A stretch of DNA of 64,000 nt from assembly GCF_001403615.1 (NCBI RefSeq), contig NZ_LN879456.1, positions 186,001-250,000 on the forward strand, given 5' to 3'. This DNA is from Desnuesiella massiliensis (GTDB lineage: Bacteria > Bacillota > Clostridia > Clostridiales > Clostridiaceae). The notes under the pieces were generated by a model that was not told the origin of the DNA, ran no database searches, and saw only the letters and a program-made list of their open reading frames with translations. Within the stretch, counting starts at the first letter, position 1; the number at the start of each line of letters is the position of its first letter. Shown here piece by piece: positions 56,055 to 63,660 of this stretch. A program made the position numbers and the translations under genes.

Positions 56055-56308
56055 TTTTTTAGTATCTCAATTTCCTCTTTAAGCTCTCGATTCTCTCTTT
56101 CTAGCTTTCTGAGTTTTTCATCTTCAGGACTTAAATTACCACTACCAGGGAAAGGAGCATTAGGAGATTGTTTATATTTTTTTACCCACCCTTGAAGTGT
56201 TGTAGGTTTTATCCCTAGATCTGCTGCTACCTTTGAAACGGGTTCCTTAGTTCTCTCTATTCTCTTTACTGCTTCTAATTTAAATTCTGCACTATAATGG
56301 TTATTCAT
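56021..56308 (-). CDS. IS3-family transposase OrfA
   Basis: 95 residues from ATG 56308, 9 bases after GAAGGGA. A HTH (FKLEAVKRIERTKEPVSKVAADLGIKPTTLQGWVKKY) binds the IS ends; a leucine-rich coiled coil follows (KLRKLERENRELKEEIEILKKAAAFF). The slippery A7-G near its end (56053-56060) shifts some ribosomes into orfB, giving the active OrfAB transposase. Confidence 0.9.
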   Translation of the reverse strand: MNNHYSAEFKLEAVKRIERTKEPVSKVAADLGIKPTTLQGWVKKYKQSPNAPFPGSGNLSPEDEKLRKLERENRELKEEIEILKKAAAFFAKNLK

Positions 56309-56375
56309 TAAAATCATTCCCTTCACTTTTAGTATAACACGAGTTCCTCGTGTCTACCAAAGTGGGTAAGGGTCA

Positions 56376-56863
56376 GATCTTGCCATATGTAGATATTGGA
56401 GAGTGCTTGATTAAGATTACAAGAAGCTTCAGACTTGAATATATATGATATATGTCTAAAAAAACAAAGAGAAGATGTAATAGTTCGGAATGGTAAAGGT
56501 AATAAATTTCGAATTGTTCCTTTTAATAATGATGTTAAAGAAAGTTTATAAAATTGGCTTAAATTTAGGAGAGAAATAAATAAAGAAGATCCTTTATTTA
56601 TTAGTGAAAAAAATACTAGGTTAACATCTCGTTCCACTTATCGTATAGTAGTTAAATATACAAAAATGGCACGATTGGAAGATGTATCTCCTTATGCTCT
56701 TAGACATAGATTTTGTAAGAATCTAGTTGATAAAGGAGTAAGGTTAGAACGTATCGCATATTTAGCTGAACATGAAAATCTAGAAATGACAAGACGCTAT
56801 AGCTAATCAAGCAGCAATGATCTTAGAAATGCTGTACAAACTATATCTGAAAAAACTAGGTAA
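56376..56863 (+). pseudogene. XerC-like integrase remnant, C-terminal part
   Basis: It continues the fragment at 54711-55065. Frames with stops show VIVRNGKGNKFRIVPFNNDV, REINKEDPLFIS, then YALRHRFCKNLVDKGVRLERIAYLAEHENLEMTRRYS, which holds the HxxR, second His and nucleophile Tyr of tyrosine recombinases. Stops at about 56549 and elsewhere show it is dead. Confidence 0.7.
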
Positions 56864-56868
56864 TTTAT

Positions 56869-56988
56869 ATGAATTTAAAAGTTAGATAATTATTAAGGCT
56901 AGAGCAAAGGAAAGAATTTACTCAAATATCACAGGATGTAGCCGAAATGCTGATGATAGCTCTATACAATGTTAGTAGATATCATTAA
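56869..56988 (+). pseudogene. XRE-type HTH regulator remnant
   Basis: MNLKVR, a stop, then LLRLEQRKEFTQISQDVAEMLMIALYNVSRYH resembles the first helices of an XRE repressor (the RLEQRKEFTQ..VAEML pattern). Probably the immunity regulator of the decayed integrase element. Confidence 0.4.
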
Positions 56989-57542
56989 ACAATGAATAGC
57001 GACTAGCTATTGTGAACTAGCAAATGTTCAAGAAAGAATACAGAACTATTAAAAATGATTTAAGAAGATGAAGTTATATAATAAAACTAATTCGATTTCA
57101 TGAGAGACTTTTTAATGAAATTTTATTGAGTTAGAAATACCATAAAACATCTTAAGATTGAGTTCATTGGAATACATGACTATTGTCTAATACTTAATTA
57201 AAATACAAATTTTATTTATAGATATGGCTGATGATTCATAAATAAAAATCGTAAGGATAAGGGAGGTGCTCACATATTTTTTCAAATATGTGAGGTGATT
57301 ATATAACCTAAAAGTTATTAAAGTTATTGAAAATAGTTGATTCATTAAGGTGCTAAATGAGGTTTTAAGTAGGAAACAAGAATTTATATATATAATTTTA
57401 ACCACCATGTTACTATGGGAGTGTATACTTGAAAATATTAATAATAAAATATTTATATATAAACTTGTATTTATAAGTATGAAGAAGGAAAATTTTCCTA
57501 TATAATTATTAATATACAATATTTAGAAAAGGAGAGAGTTAG
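56989..57542. other. 554-bp AT-rich gap
   Basis: A perfect hairpin TCACATATTT / AAATATGTGA lies near 57269-57293. No gene was recognised. The leader of the following LRR gene is at the right end. Confidence 0.4.
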
Positions 57543-58736
57543 GTGAAAAAAATTATTAGCTTAATTATATTATCTATATTTTTAGTAGGCTGTGGTGGAA
57601 AGACAATAGAAAATAATATAAGTATAACTACCGTTAGTCAATCGCAACTTGTTAGTGAGGAAGCTTTAGGAGCTTTAAAAGGTGAAATAGTTACATTTGA
57701 AGACGAAAATTTAACAGAAGACATAAGAAAAATAATCAAAAAGCCTAAAGGAAATATTTTAAAAAGTGATGTTGCAAAAATAACTGAATATACTTATGGA
57801 GGTTCAGGAAGAATAGAAAATCTTAAGGGTATTGAGAATTTAATCAATTTAGAAAAGCTAACAATGGGTAATTGTAGGATAAATGATTTAATACCATTAG
57901 AAAACTTAACAAAGCTAACTTATTTAGATTTAAGCAATGGAACCATAGAAGATATAACACCATTAAAAAATTTGACCAATATAACTTATTTAAATTTGTT
58001 TGGTAATTATAATATATCTGATATTACATCACTAAGTAAGCTGATTTCCTTGAAGGATTTAAATTTAGGAAGAAATAATATAAGTAATTTAGAAGCATTA
58101 AGTGATTTGGCTAATTTAGAATATTTAAACCTTTGTGCAAATAAAATAAGCGACCTATCGCCTTTATATAAACTCACTGAACTAAAAACATTAGATTTAG
58201 CAAATAATGTGGAAATACGCTCTGTTAAATCCATATATAATTTAGTAAATTTAAAAGAATTAAATTTGTATGATAATAAAATAAGTGATATAACGCATTT
58301 AAAACAATTGGTTAATTTAGAAAAATTAATTATAGGAAAAAATAATATTAGAAATTTAGAGCCTATAAAAAACATGAAAACGTTAAATCATTTAGACATA
58401 GCCTACGGTAAATTAAATAATTTAAAGGGATTAGAGGAATTAACTAATTTAAAACATTTAAATTTATATTATAATCAAATAGAGAATATAGAAATATTGG
58501 GAAATTTAAAAGCCTTGACAGTATTAGTTTTAACTTCGAATAAAATAAAAAACATTGATGCTTTATTAAATTTGGTTTCTATGGAAGAATTATGGATTGA
58601 TTATAATAACATATCTAATATACAAGCTTTAAAAAATCTTATAAATCTTAAAAAATTGAAACTTAAAGGAAATCCAATAGAAGATTATAGTTATGTAGAA
58701 TCGTATTATAAAAATTTGGAAGAAAAAGATTTTTAG
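57543..58736 (+). CDS. Leucine-rich-repeat lipoprotein (internalin-like)
   Basis: 397 residues. The signal peptide ends in lipobox LVGC (Cys about 17), so the protein is lipid-anchored outside. After about 80 residues come about eleven repeats of roughly 22 residues of the internalin type, for example NLTKLTYLDLSNGTIEDITPL and LVNLKELNLYDNKISDITHL, which form a solenoid for protein binding. The start is GTG 57543 after GGAGAGAG. No LPxTG sorting signal is present. Partner unknown. Confidence 0.9.
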   Translation: MKKIISLIILSIFLVGCGGKTIENNISITTVSQSQLVSEEALGALKGEIVTFEDENLTEDIRKIIKKPKGNILKSDVAKITEYTYGGSGRIENLKGIENLINLEKLTMGNCRINDLIPLENLTKLTYLDLSNGTIEDITPLKNLTNITYLNLFGNYNISDITSLSKLISLKDLNLGRNNISNLEALSDLANLEYLNLCANKISDLSPLYKLTELKTLDLANNVEIRSVKSIYNLVNLKELNLYDNKISDITHLKQLVNLEKLIIGKNNIRNLEPIKNMKTLNHLDIAYGKLNNLKGLEELTNLKHLNLYYNQIENIEILGNLKALTVLVLTSNKIKNIDALLNLVSMEELWIDYNNISNIQALKNLINLKKLKLKGNPIEDYSYVESYYKNLEEKDF

Positions 58737-58834
58737 ATCAATATTGCAATTACTTTATAAATTGAGCTTTTAAGATGATATAGTTAACATTATTATAATC
58801 AAAAGTTAACTTAATATTTAAGAATATTTAAAGC

Positions 58835-58892
58835 AAAAGTGGCTGTTGTTAAAAGTGATTTTTAGAATATTATTTTAACAACAGCCATTTTA
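58835..58892. terminator. Bidirectional terminator
   Basis: Long near-perfect stem, AGTGGCTGTTGTTAAAA and its complement, with an AT-rich loop, between the LRR gene and the convergent GH75-like gene. Confidence 0.8.
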
Positions 58893-58912
58893 CTTAGTTT
58901 ATACAAAAATAT

Positions 58913-59509
58913 TTATTGGATTGGTGGCATATTATCTCTAGTGTTAAGAAAGTTTTGAGTTTCTATTATTGCATTTGTTATTAATTCACTAGGAGTTGGT
59001 ACATTGTTATAAACATTATATCCATATCTTTTACCTGAACCAGGAAACATAATTGTAATAAATCTTTTCTCATTGTACCCATAAAAAGTTCCATTGGCAT
59101 TTCTATAGCCTAGACCTAGCTTGTTAAAAACAGCAACTGACATTTCACCTATTCTACCACTTGGACCGTTTTCAGCGTATATTACATATACTGATCTATC
59201 TGTTACAGTGTCTATGACAACTCCTAAATCTCCAATCTTAATGTTGCTATTATGGTTCATGGGTAACACTATATAAGGGTGTATATCTGCATTTATTTTG
59301 TTGCCCATTGTTGTAGTGGATTGATGCGTTGGACTTTGTGTAGATCCACATCCATCAGTGCATACTTGAGCACATGTTTGCCACATAGTAGCACCAGCGT
59401 AATGACTCATAAGTTGAACATATTCTCCTGACCCATTATTAGCATAATACCTTTCACCAGGATATGTTATTCCTTCTGATAATATTTGTTTTGCAGTTGA
59501 TGCGTACAT
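58913..59509 (-). CDS. GH75-like chitosanase/lysin-type hydrolase
   Basis: 198 residues, one domain, no signal peptide. The pattern resembles family 75 chitosanases of fungi and bacteria: CTDGCGSTQSP, INADIHPYIVLP, IGDLGVVIDT, and YVIYAENGPSGRIGEMSVAV, where an acidic residue before NGP and the Glu of IGE fit the catalytic acids, though the first is Glu where family members have Asp. It may cut glucosamine-rich polymers, possibly de-acetylated peptidoglycan. GGAGG lies upstream of the ATG. The GTTTACA promoter before it ties it to the sigma factor at 52025-52591. The family assignment is by motif only. Confidence 0.65.
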   Translation of the reverse strand: MYASTAKQILSEGITYPGERYYANNGSGEYVQLMSHYAGATMWQTCAQVCTDGCGSTQSPTHQSTTTMGNKINADIHPYIVLPMNHNSNIKIGDLGVVIDTVTDRSVYVIYAENGPSGRIGEMSVAVFNKLGLGYRNANGTFYGYNEKRFITIMFPGSGKRYGYNVYNNVPTPSELITNAIIETQNFLNTRDNMPPIQ

Positions 59510-59581
59510 TTTAATAAAATCCTCCTTAAATTATATTTTTATAAGAAATTTTCTTGTGCACTTGAAAGATCTTACATTAAT

Positions 59582-59611
59582 TAAAGAGTATAATAATGAA
59601 AAAGTGTAAAC
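59582..59611 (-). promoter_or_regulatory. Group-5-sigma-type promoter of the GH75-like gene
   Basis: On the minus strand: GTTTACA, 16 bases, CTCTTTA. The sequence and spacing agree with the amidase promoter and with promoters known for TcdR/UviA-type factors. Confidence 0.72.
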
Positions 59612-59698
59612 ATGATATTAAAAAATATTTTTATGGTCTTTTAAGAGAAGATATCTTTTACTAATTTAAATGGAAAATATATTCTAGGACAATTAGTA

Positions 59699-59904
59699 AT
59701 GAACTATATTGGAATTATAGAAAAAATAAAAGATGAAATAACTAAAATCTGTAAAGATGGAACGTGGTATAATGTAGAGATCTATGAATGCTTTACATGC
59801 GAAGATTTAAAATTCTTAGTTCAGTGGATTATCCTAAGGAGTACATTTGGCAATGTACTAAGTGCCAAGTTATTGTTCACAGAACGCTATATATTATGTA
59901 CTAG
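59699..59904 (+). pseudogene. Small zinc-ribbon-like gene, apparently frameshifted
   Basis: The first frame gives MNYIGIIEKIKDEITKICKDG and CFTC, up to VQW; one base back, the other frame continues DYPKEYIWQCTKCQVIVHR to a stop at 59904. Together they make a CxxC-CxxC zinc ribbon of about 67 residues, so a base seems to be missing near 59828. No family is recognised. Confidence 0.4.
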
Positions 59905-59981
59905 ATTTAGATAGACAGTTTATTAGCGTAGAATAGTATTAAATTACTCCAAAAATGAAAAAAATAAAGGAGGAAACTTAA

Positions 59982-60182
59982 ATGAAGTGGGAATATAAAG
60001 TTATACAAATTGAAAAATATGAGGGTTTAAAAGATTCTGTAGAGCTGCCAAAAGAACTTAATGATTATGGAACTGAAGGGTGGAAGGTTGTAGGTGTTTT
60101 ACAGCCACAACACAATGAAAAGGTAGGGATTTCTAATTCATATACGAATGCAGTAACCTTCAAAAGAAGGATAGAAGATTAA
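59982..60182 (+). CDS. DUF4177-like small protein
   Basis: 66 residues starting MKWEYKVIQIEKYEG, with LNDYGTEGWKVVGV in the middle and FKRR near the end, the pattern of DUF4177 proteins. Their function is unknown. AAAGGAGG precedes the ATG. It stands alone next to XRE regulators. Confidence 0.75.
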   Translation: MKWEYKVIQIEKYEGLKDSVELPKELNDYGTEGWKVVGVLQPQHNEKVGISNSYTNAVTFKRRIED

Positions 60183-60273
60183 TGAAAGCTATTTAAATTC
60201 TGATAAATTATAATATAAACAGCTGATATAGTATTTAGTTAAACAACTACAATATCAGTTTTATAAAGGAGTT

Positions 60274-60594
60274 TTACTGCTTATTAGCAATAAAATCATA
60301 TAGTTTATCGAGAGTGTTAGCTATACGTTCTAAATTATTACTAATTTTTAGTAATGTATCCTCATTACTTTCATCAAGAGATATATCTCTAAGTATTGAT
60401 TTTATGGGAATAGATAATATCTCGCAAATTTTTTGGATTTTGTTTAATGGGATAGGTTTTTCACCCTTTTCATAGTAGGAATATGCGGGTTGAGTAATAT
60501 CTAATAATTTATACATTTCTTCTTGTGTCATTCCTGCTTTCTTTCTTGCATATGAAATATTTTCTTTTATTTGCTCAAGCGATAATGATAACAT
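60274..60594 (-). CDS. XRE-family transcriptional regulator
   Basis: 106 residues. An HTH_3 domain (about 8-65) with ISYARKKAGMTQEEMYKLLDITQPAYSYYEKGEKPIPL, then a helical tail for dimer formation. Such regulators are typical of mobile elements and defence genes. Target sites are not visible. A weak AAGGGG site precedes the ATG. Confidence 0.85.
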   Translation of the reverse strand: MLSLSLEQIKENISYARKKAGMTQEEMYKLLDITQPAYSYYEKGEKPIPLNKIQKICEILSIPIKSILRDISLDESNEDTLLKISNNLERIANTLDKLYDFIANKQ

Positions 60595-61261
60595 AATAAT
60601 AATCCCCTTTAATATAAGCGTTTATAAATAAATATAACTAATAATTATATTATATAAAATAAAAACATAACTGCCAATTATATATACTAATAAAAAGTTA
60701 TATTATTTTCTATCTTGATAAAATAGAAAATCTAGAGTAGCAGATAATAGATGTTGCCATAAAAACTATTTTAGATATGCTTTACATAATGAAATAGTTA
60801 TATTACTACAAGCGTAATTAAAAATTTTAAAAAATTAAATATATTACAAAGATAGGATTTACCATTACACTAATTTTAGCTAATGCAACAACATTCTTAG
60901 TATTAAGAATTAATTTTATCAATGATTAGATTGCTTTAGTCACTAAAATTATTTAAGATTCTTAGATAAAGGCTGATTTAAATGAAATTACTGTATGTTA
61001 TGTAGTTATTCATTTACTAAGATTATTTTGGGAAAAAATAAAAAAAGAGCAAAAGATATTATTAAAGATGTTAAGGAAAGAAGAGCAAATATTGAAGGTA
61101 GACAAGAAGAAAGGTATAGAAATCAGACTTTATTTTTCTATACATTACTTACAGTGATAGTTATTTAAACTATGGTAAGAATATGTTAAACACAAATCGA
61201 AATTTATAAAAGGATAGGTGTACTAACTATCCTTTATATTTTTATAATATTGTTCTATTAT
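60595..61261. other. 667-bp AT-rich gap
   Basis: Mostly without signal. A short open frame (61022-61168), with GKNKKRAKDIIKDVKERRANIEG and a hydrophobic end FFYTLLTVIVI, could encode or have encoded a small membrane protein, but it has no ribosome site. Confidence 0.35.
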
Positions 61262-61480
61262 CTAATCAAAAAGATCGTTTATATCAACTCCAAGAGCTTG
61301 AGCTATTGCTTTAATTTCGTAATCTAGAAGAACTCTTGTTTGATTTTCAATTTTAGAGATAGTTGTTTGATCAAAGTCTATACCAAGGAGATTTAGACGA
61401 GCAGCTAATTGAAGTTGAGTCACCTTCTTATATCGTCTAAGTTTTTTGATTCTCTTTCCAGTAATATTTTTTACTAACAT
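61262..61480 (-). CDS. XRE-family transcriptional regulator
   Basis: 72 residues, essentially one HTH_3 domain: RIKKLRRYKKVTQLQLAARL, then FDQTTISKIENQTRVLLDYEIKAIAQALGVDINDLF. I start at ATG 61480, 9 bases after AAGG. It is divergent from the GHKL ATPase gene, and the palindrome at 61538-61564 between them is a probable operator. Confidence 0.85.
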   Translation of the reverse strand: MLVKNITGKRIKKLRRYKKVTQLQLAARLNLLGIDFDQTTISKIENQTRVLLDYEIKAIAQALGVDINDLFD

Positions 61481-61537
61481 AACTATCATCCTTAAAACTA
61501 AAAATGTTATGTAATGATTTTAATAGAAAAAACCTAT

Positions 61538-61564
61538 AAAAATATGCTAGATTAGCATATTTTT
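61538..61564. promoter_or_regulatory. Perfect 12-bp inverted repeat, candidate operator
   Basis: AAAAATATGCTA-GAT-TAGCATATTTTT, centred in the 119-base gap between the XRE regulator and the ATPase gene. Its place fits control of both by the XRE protein. Confidence 0.55.
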
Positions 61565-61599
61565 AAATTTTGTGCAAATATTATTATTATGGAAGGTAG

Positions 61600-62907
61600 G
61601 TGAACATCTTGGAAAAGTTTAGGCCTCAAGTAAAAGACATTTCAATGTTTAGAGAAATAGCTCAGAATATGGTTAACCCGATGGAACTTCTCAGAGAAGC
61701 TATTAGTAATTGTCATGATGCAGAAGCTAAAGCAATTTCAATAATTGTTTATAGAAATAACATAGGCAAATTTATTATTGAAATTTATGACGATGGCAAG
61801 GGATTAAGTAAAAGTGATGTTCATAGATTTTTTAACTTAGGAGATTCTAATAAGGGTAAATTAGGCATTGGGGAAAAAGGATTAGGAACGAAAATATATT
61901 TTAAGAGTGATAAAATAATACTTCAAACACAAACACGAAGTGGCGAGGCGTATAAAGTAACAATGGAACACCCATGGGAGCTCTTGTGTAATAATACATT
62001 ACCAGAATATGAGGTTGAAACAATCTTACCCAAAACTGGTAGGGCAGGGACTTGTGTAGTGATTGAAGGGTATAGGATTAATAACCCAGAGAAATACTTT
62101 AATTTTGAAACAATTAAGGATTATGTATTGTGGTTTACTGCAGCAGGAAGCTTTAAAACATACTTTGCAAATTGCACAGAACTACATAAGTATATACATA
62201 ATATGCAGATAGCACCTCGAATTTTTATTGAAGACAAAATTAATAATATAAAAGAAGAAATTGCAGGTACACATCAATTTCATCCGCCACAAGAAAAACC
62301 TAGAATTGACCCATGTGAGCTTATTTACAAAAGATCTGTAAATTACTGTAGGCACTTCGGTCCTTATCATAGAGCAACAAATATTAATGGAGAATATGTT
62401 TCGTTTCAAATGTATGGTACAGTTTCTGGAACAAATTGTAGAAGGAAAGTTGTGAAATTAAAGCAAGGTGAAAGTCTAAGGTCTAGATTTGGTGTCTATT
62501 TATCAAAAGATTTCATTCCCTTTACTAAAAAGGTAAATTTAATGCCAGATTTAAACTTTAACCACTATCACTTATTAATAAACTCTCAAGCTTTTGAATT
62601 AACTGCTGATAGAAACGATTTATCAAATCAGAGTGACCAAAAGGTTAAATGGGTCTTTGATGAGGCAAGAAAAATAATTATTGAAGATATCATTCCTTTG
62701 GCTGACGAGGGATATTTTAGTTTAAGAAAATCTGAGGAAATTGAATATATGGTAAGAGAAAAGCAGAAACAATTAGAAAACAGACTTGATAGTTTTGATA
62801 AAATAGAAGACCTATTGTTGGATGAGATTCCAATATCAAAACGTCCAGATAATGAATCGCAAGTTGCACTGCTATTATGTCAAACCCAGGAACAAAAAAA
62901 TATATAG
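61600..62907 (+). CDS. GHKL (MORC-like) ATPase, probable defence protein
   Basis: 435 residues. The GHKL ATP fold occupies about 15-200: Bergerat motifs are LREAISNCHDAEA (N box), EIYDDGKGLS (G1) and GEKGLGTKI (G2). The middle has the matching transducer (about 260-380) with FELTADRNDLS. The end, NESQVALLLCQ, looks like the first helix of a nuclease domain that carries on in the next frame. It starts at GTG 61600 (GGAAGG upstream) or TTG 61609 (GGTGA upstream). ATP-driven dimer closure around DNA is the expected action. Confidence 0.75.
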   Translation: MNILEKFRPQVKDISMFREIAQNMVNPMELLREAISNCHDAEAKAISIIVYRNNIGKFIIEIYDDGKGLSKSDVHRFFNLGDSNKGKLGIGEKGLGTKIYFKSDKIILQTQTRSGEAYKVTMEHPWELLCNNTLPEYEVETILPKTGRAGTCVVIEGYRINNPEKYFNFETIKDYVLWFTAAGSFKTYFANCTELHKYIHNMQIAPRIFIEDKINNIKEEIAGTHQFHPPQEKPRIDPCELIYKRSVNYCRHFGPYHRATNINGEYVSFQMYGTVSGTNCRRKVVKLKQGESLRSRFGVYLSKDFIPFTKKVNLMPDLNFNHYHLLINSQAFELTADRNDLSNQSDQKVKWVFDEARKIIIEDIIPLADEGYFSLRKSEEIEYMVREKQKQLENRLDSFDKIEDLLLDEIPISKRPDNESQVALLLCQTQEQKNI

Positions 62908-63248
62908 AACATATTGAAAAAATCGGTCATTATTCACATAACTCAACAACTGATATGATTTGCTTTGGTGATAGCGGAAAGAAAGTTTTGGTTGAAATAG
63001 AATATAAATTAAGCAATATATTTAAACATGAGCATCCTTATGAGACTTTTGATTATATTGTATGCTGGTTAGTTGATCTTGATATAAATGAGAAAAAAAC
63101 ACTGAAGGATGGAACAATATTGAGCTTAATCAAAGAAGATAATAATTGGGTACTTAAGCATGGAGCGCAGAAGATTATACCTATTATAGAACTAAAACAC
63201 TTAACTAATACGTTGGAAAAAAGGCAAATTGGGAGAGTAACTTGCTAA
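62877..63248 (+). CDS. PD-(D/E)xK nuclease-like domain, -1 frame to the ATPase
   Basis: 123 residues. TDMICFGDSGKKVLVEIEYKLS fits the D-(x)n-ExK-like core of restriction endonuclease folds, and HEHPYETFDYIVCW is a typical helix-strand following it. It overlaps the ATPase gene by 31 bases, in the -1 frame. A frameshift at the A7 run (62894-62900) would join it as QTQEQK-KYIEHIEKIGHYSHN without loss. ATG 62877 is the only start if made separately; no good ribosome site is seen. Confidence 0.6.
   Translation: MSNPGTKKYIEHIEKIGHYSHNSTTDMICFGDSGKKVLVEIEYKLSNIFKHEHPYETFDYIVCWLVDLDINEKKTLKDGTILSLIKEDNNWVLKHGAQKIIPIIELKHLTNTLEKRQIGRVTC
62894..62901 (+). other. A7 slippery run at the ATPase-nuclease junction
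   Basis: A AAA AAT in the ATPase frame (62895-62901), a classic -1 slip sequence, two codons before its TAG stop. Slipping would make a fusion of about 550 residues. The same run could also change length by replication slippage and switch the fusion on and off. Confidence 0.5.
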
Positions 63249-63660
63249 TAAAAAGCTTAATTGTTATCAATAAAAAATTGAACACATTATATAATAACGT
63301 TGTTTTTATTTTTTAGTAATTACTAATTAGATATTAGTGGGGTAACGAACTTCATTGATACATAATATGCATTATATATTAATTGAATATAAAAATCTTA
63401 TATATTATGAATAAATTATAATAACAGATTATTAGTTAGTGTTTTAGTAAAGCATAGTCTGTAGTGTGTGCAACCAACATATGCATGTAGGTTGCATTCA
63501 CTATAAAGTCATACTGTTATAGCCTGATAGCTTTTCATTTATTATATAAAAGTTATTTTATTTTACCAATTAATCAAGGATTTTACTAAGTTATATTGTT
63601 TGTTTGAGTCTATATTACTATAATATATAGTATATAAAATATATCTAGGAGGAGTGTTTA
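63249..63660. other. 412-bp gap before the KAP NTPase gene
   Basis: It holds a hairpin TGCAACC (63469-63475) / GGTTGCA (63490-63496) with flanking paired bases, and TATAAT-like sequence near 63620. No gene was seen. Confidence 0.4.

Larger units (their letters stand above)
55066..56375 (-). mobile_element. IS3-family insertion sequence (IS150 group)
   Basis: About 1,310 bp. The right end reads TGACCCTTACCCAC and the left TGCCCTTTCCCC; the related TAGACAC and AACTCGT follow at both ends. The 3-bp direct copy GAT flanks it (55063-55065 and 56376-56378). It holds orfA and orfB in the -1 frame arrangement. It splits a gene that was probably already decayed. Confidence 0.75.

Noticed and set aside
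57187..57519. 110-codon minus-strand frame in the gap before the LRR gene
   Set aside because: Very AT-rich, hydrophobic by composition, without a ribosome site; not supported as a gene.
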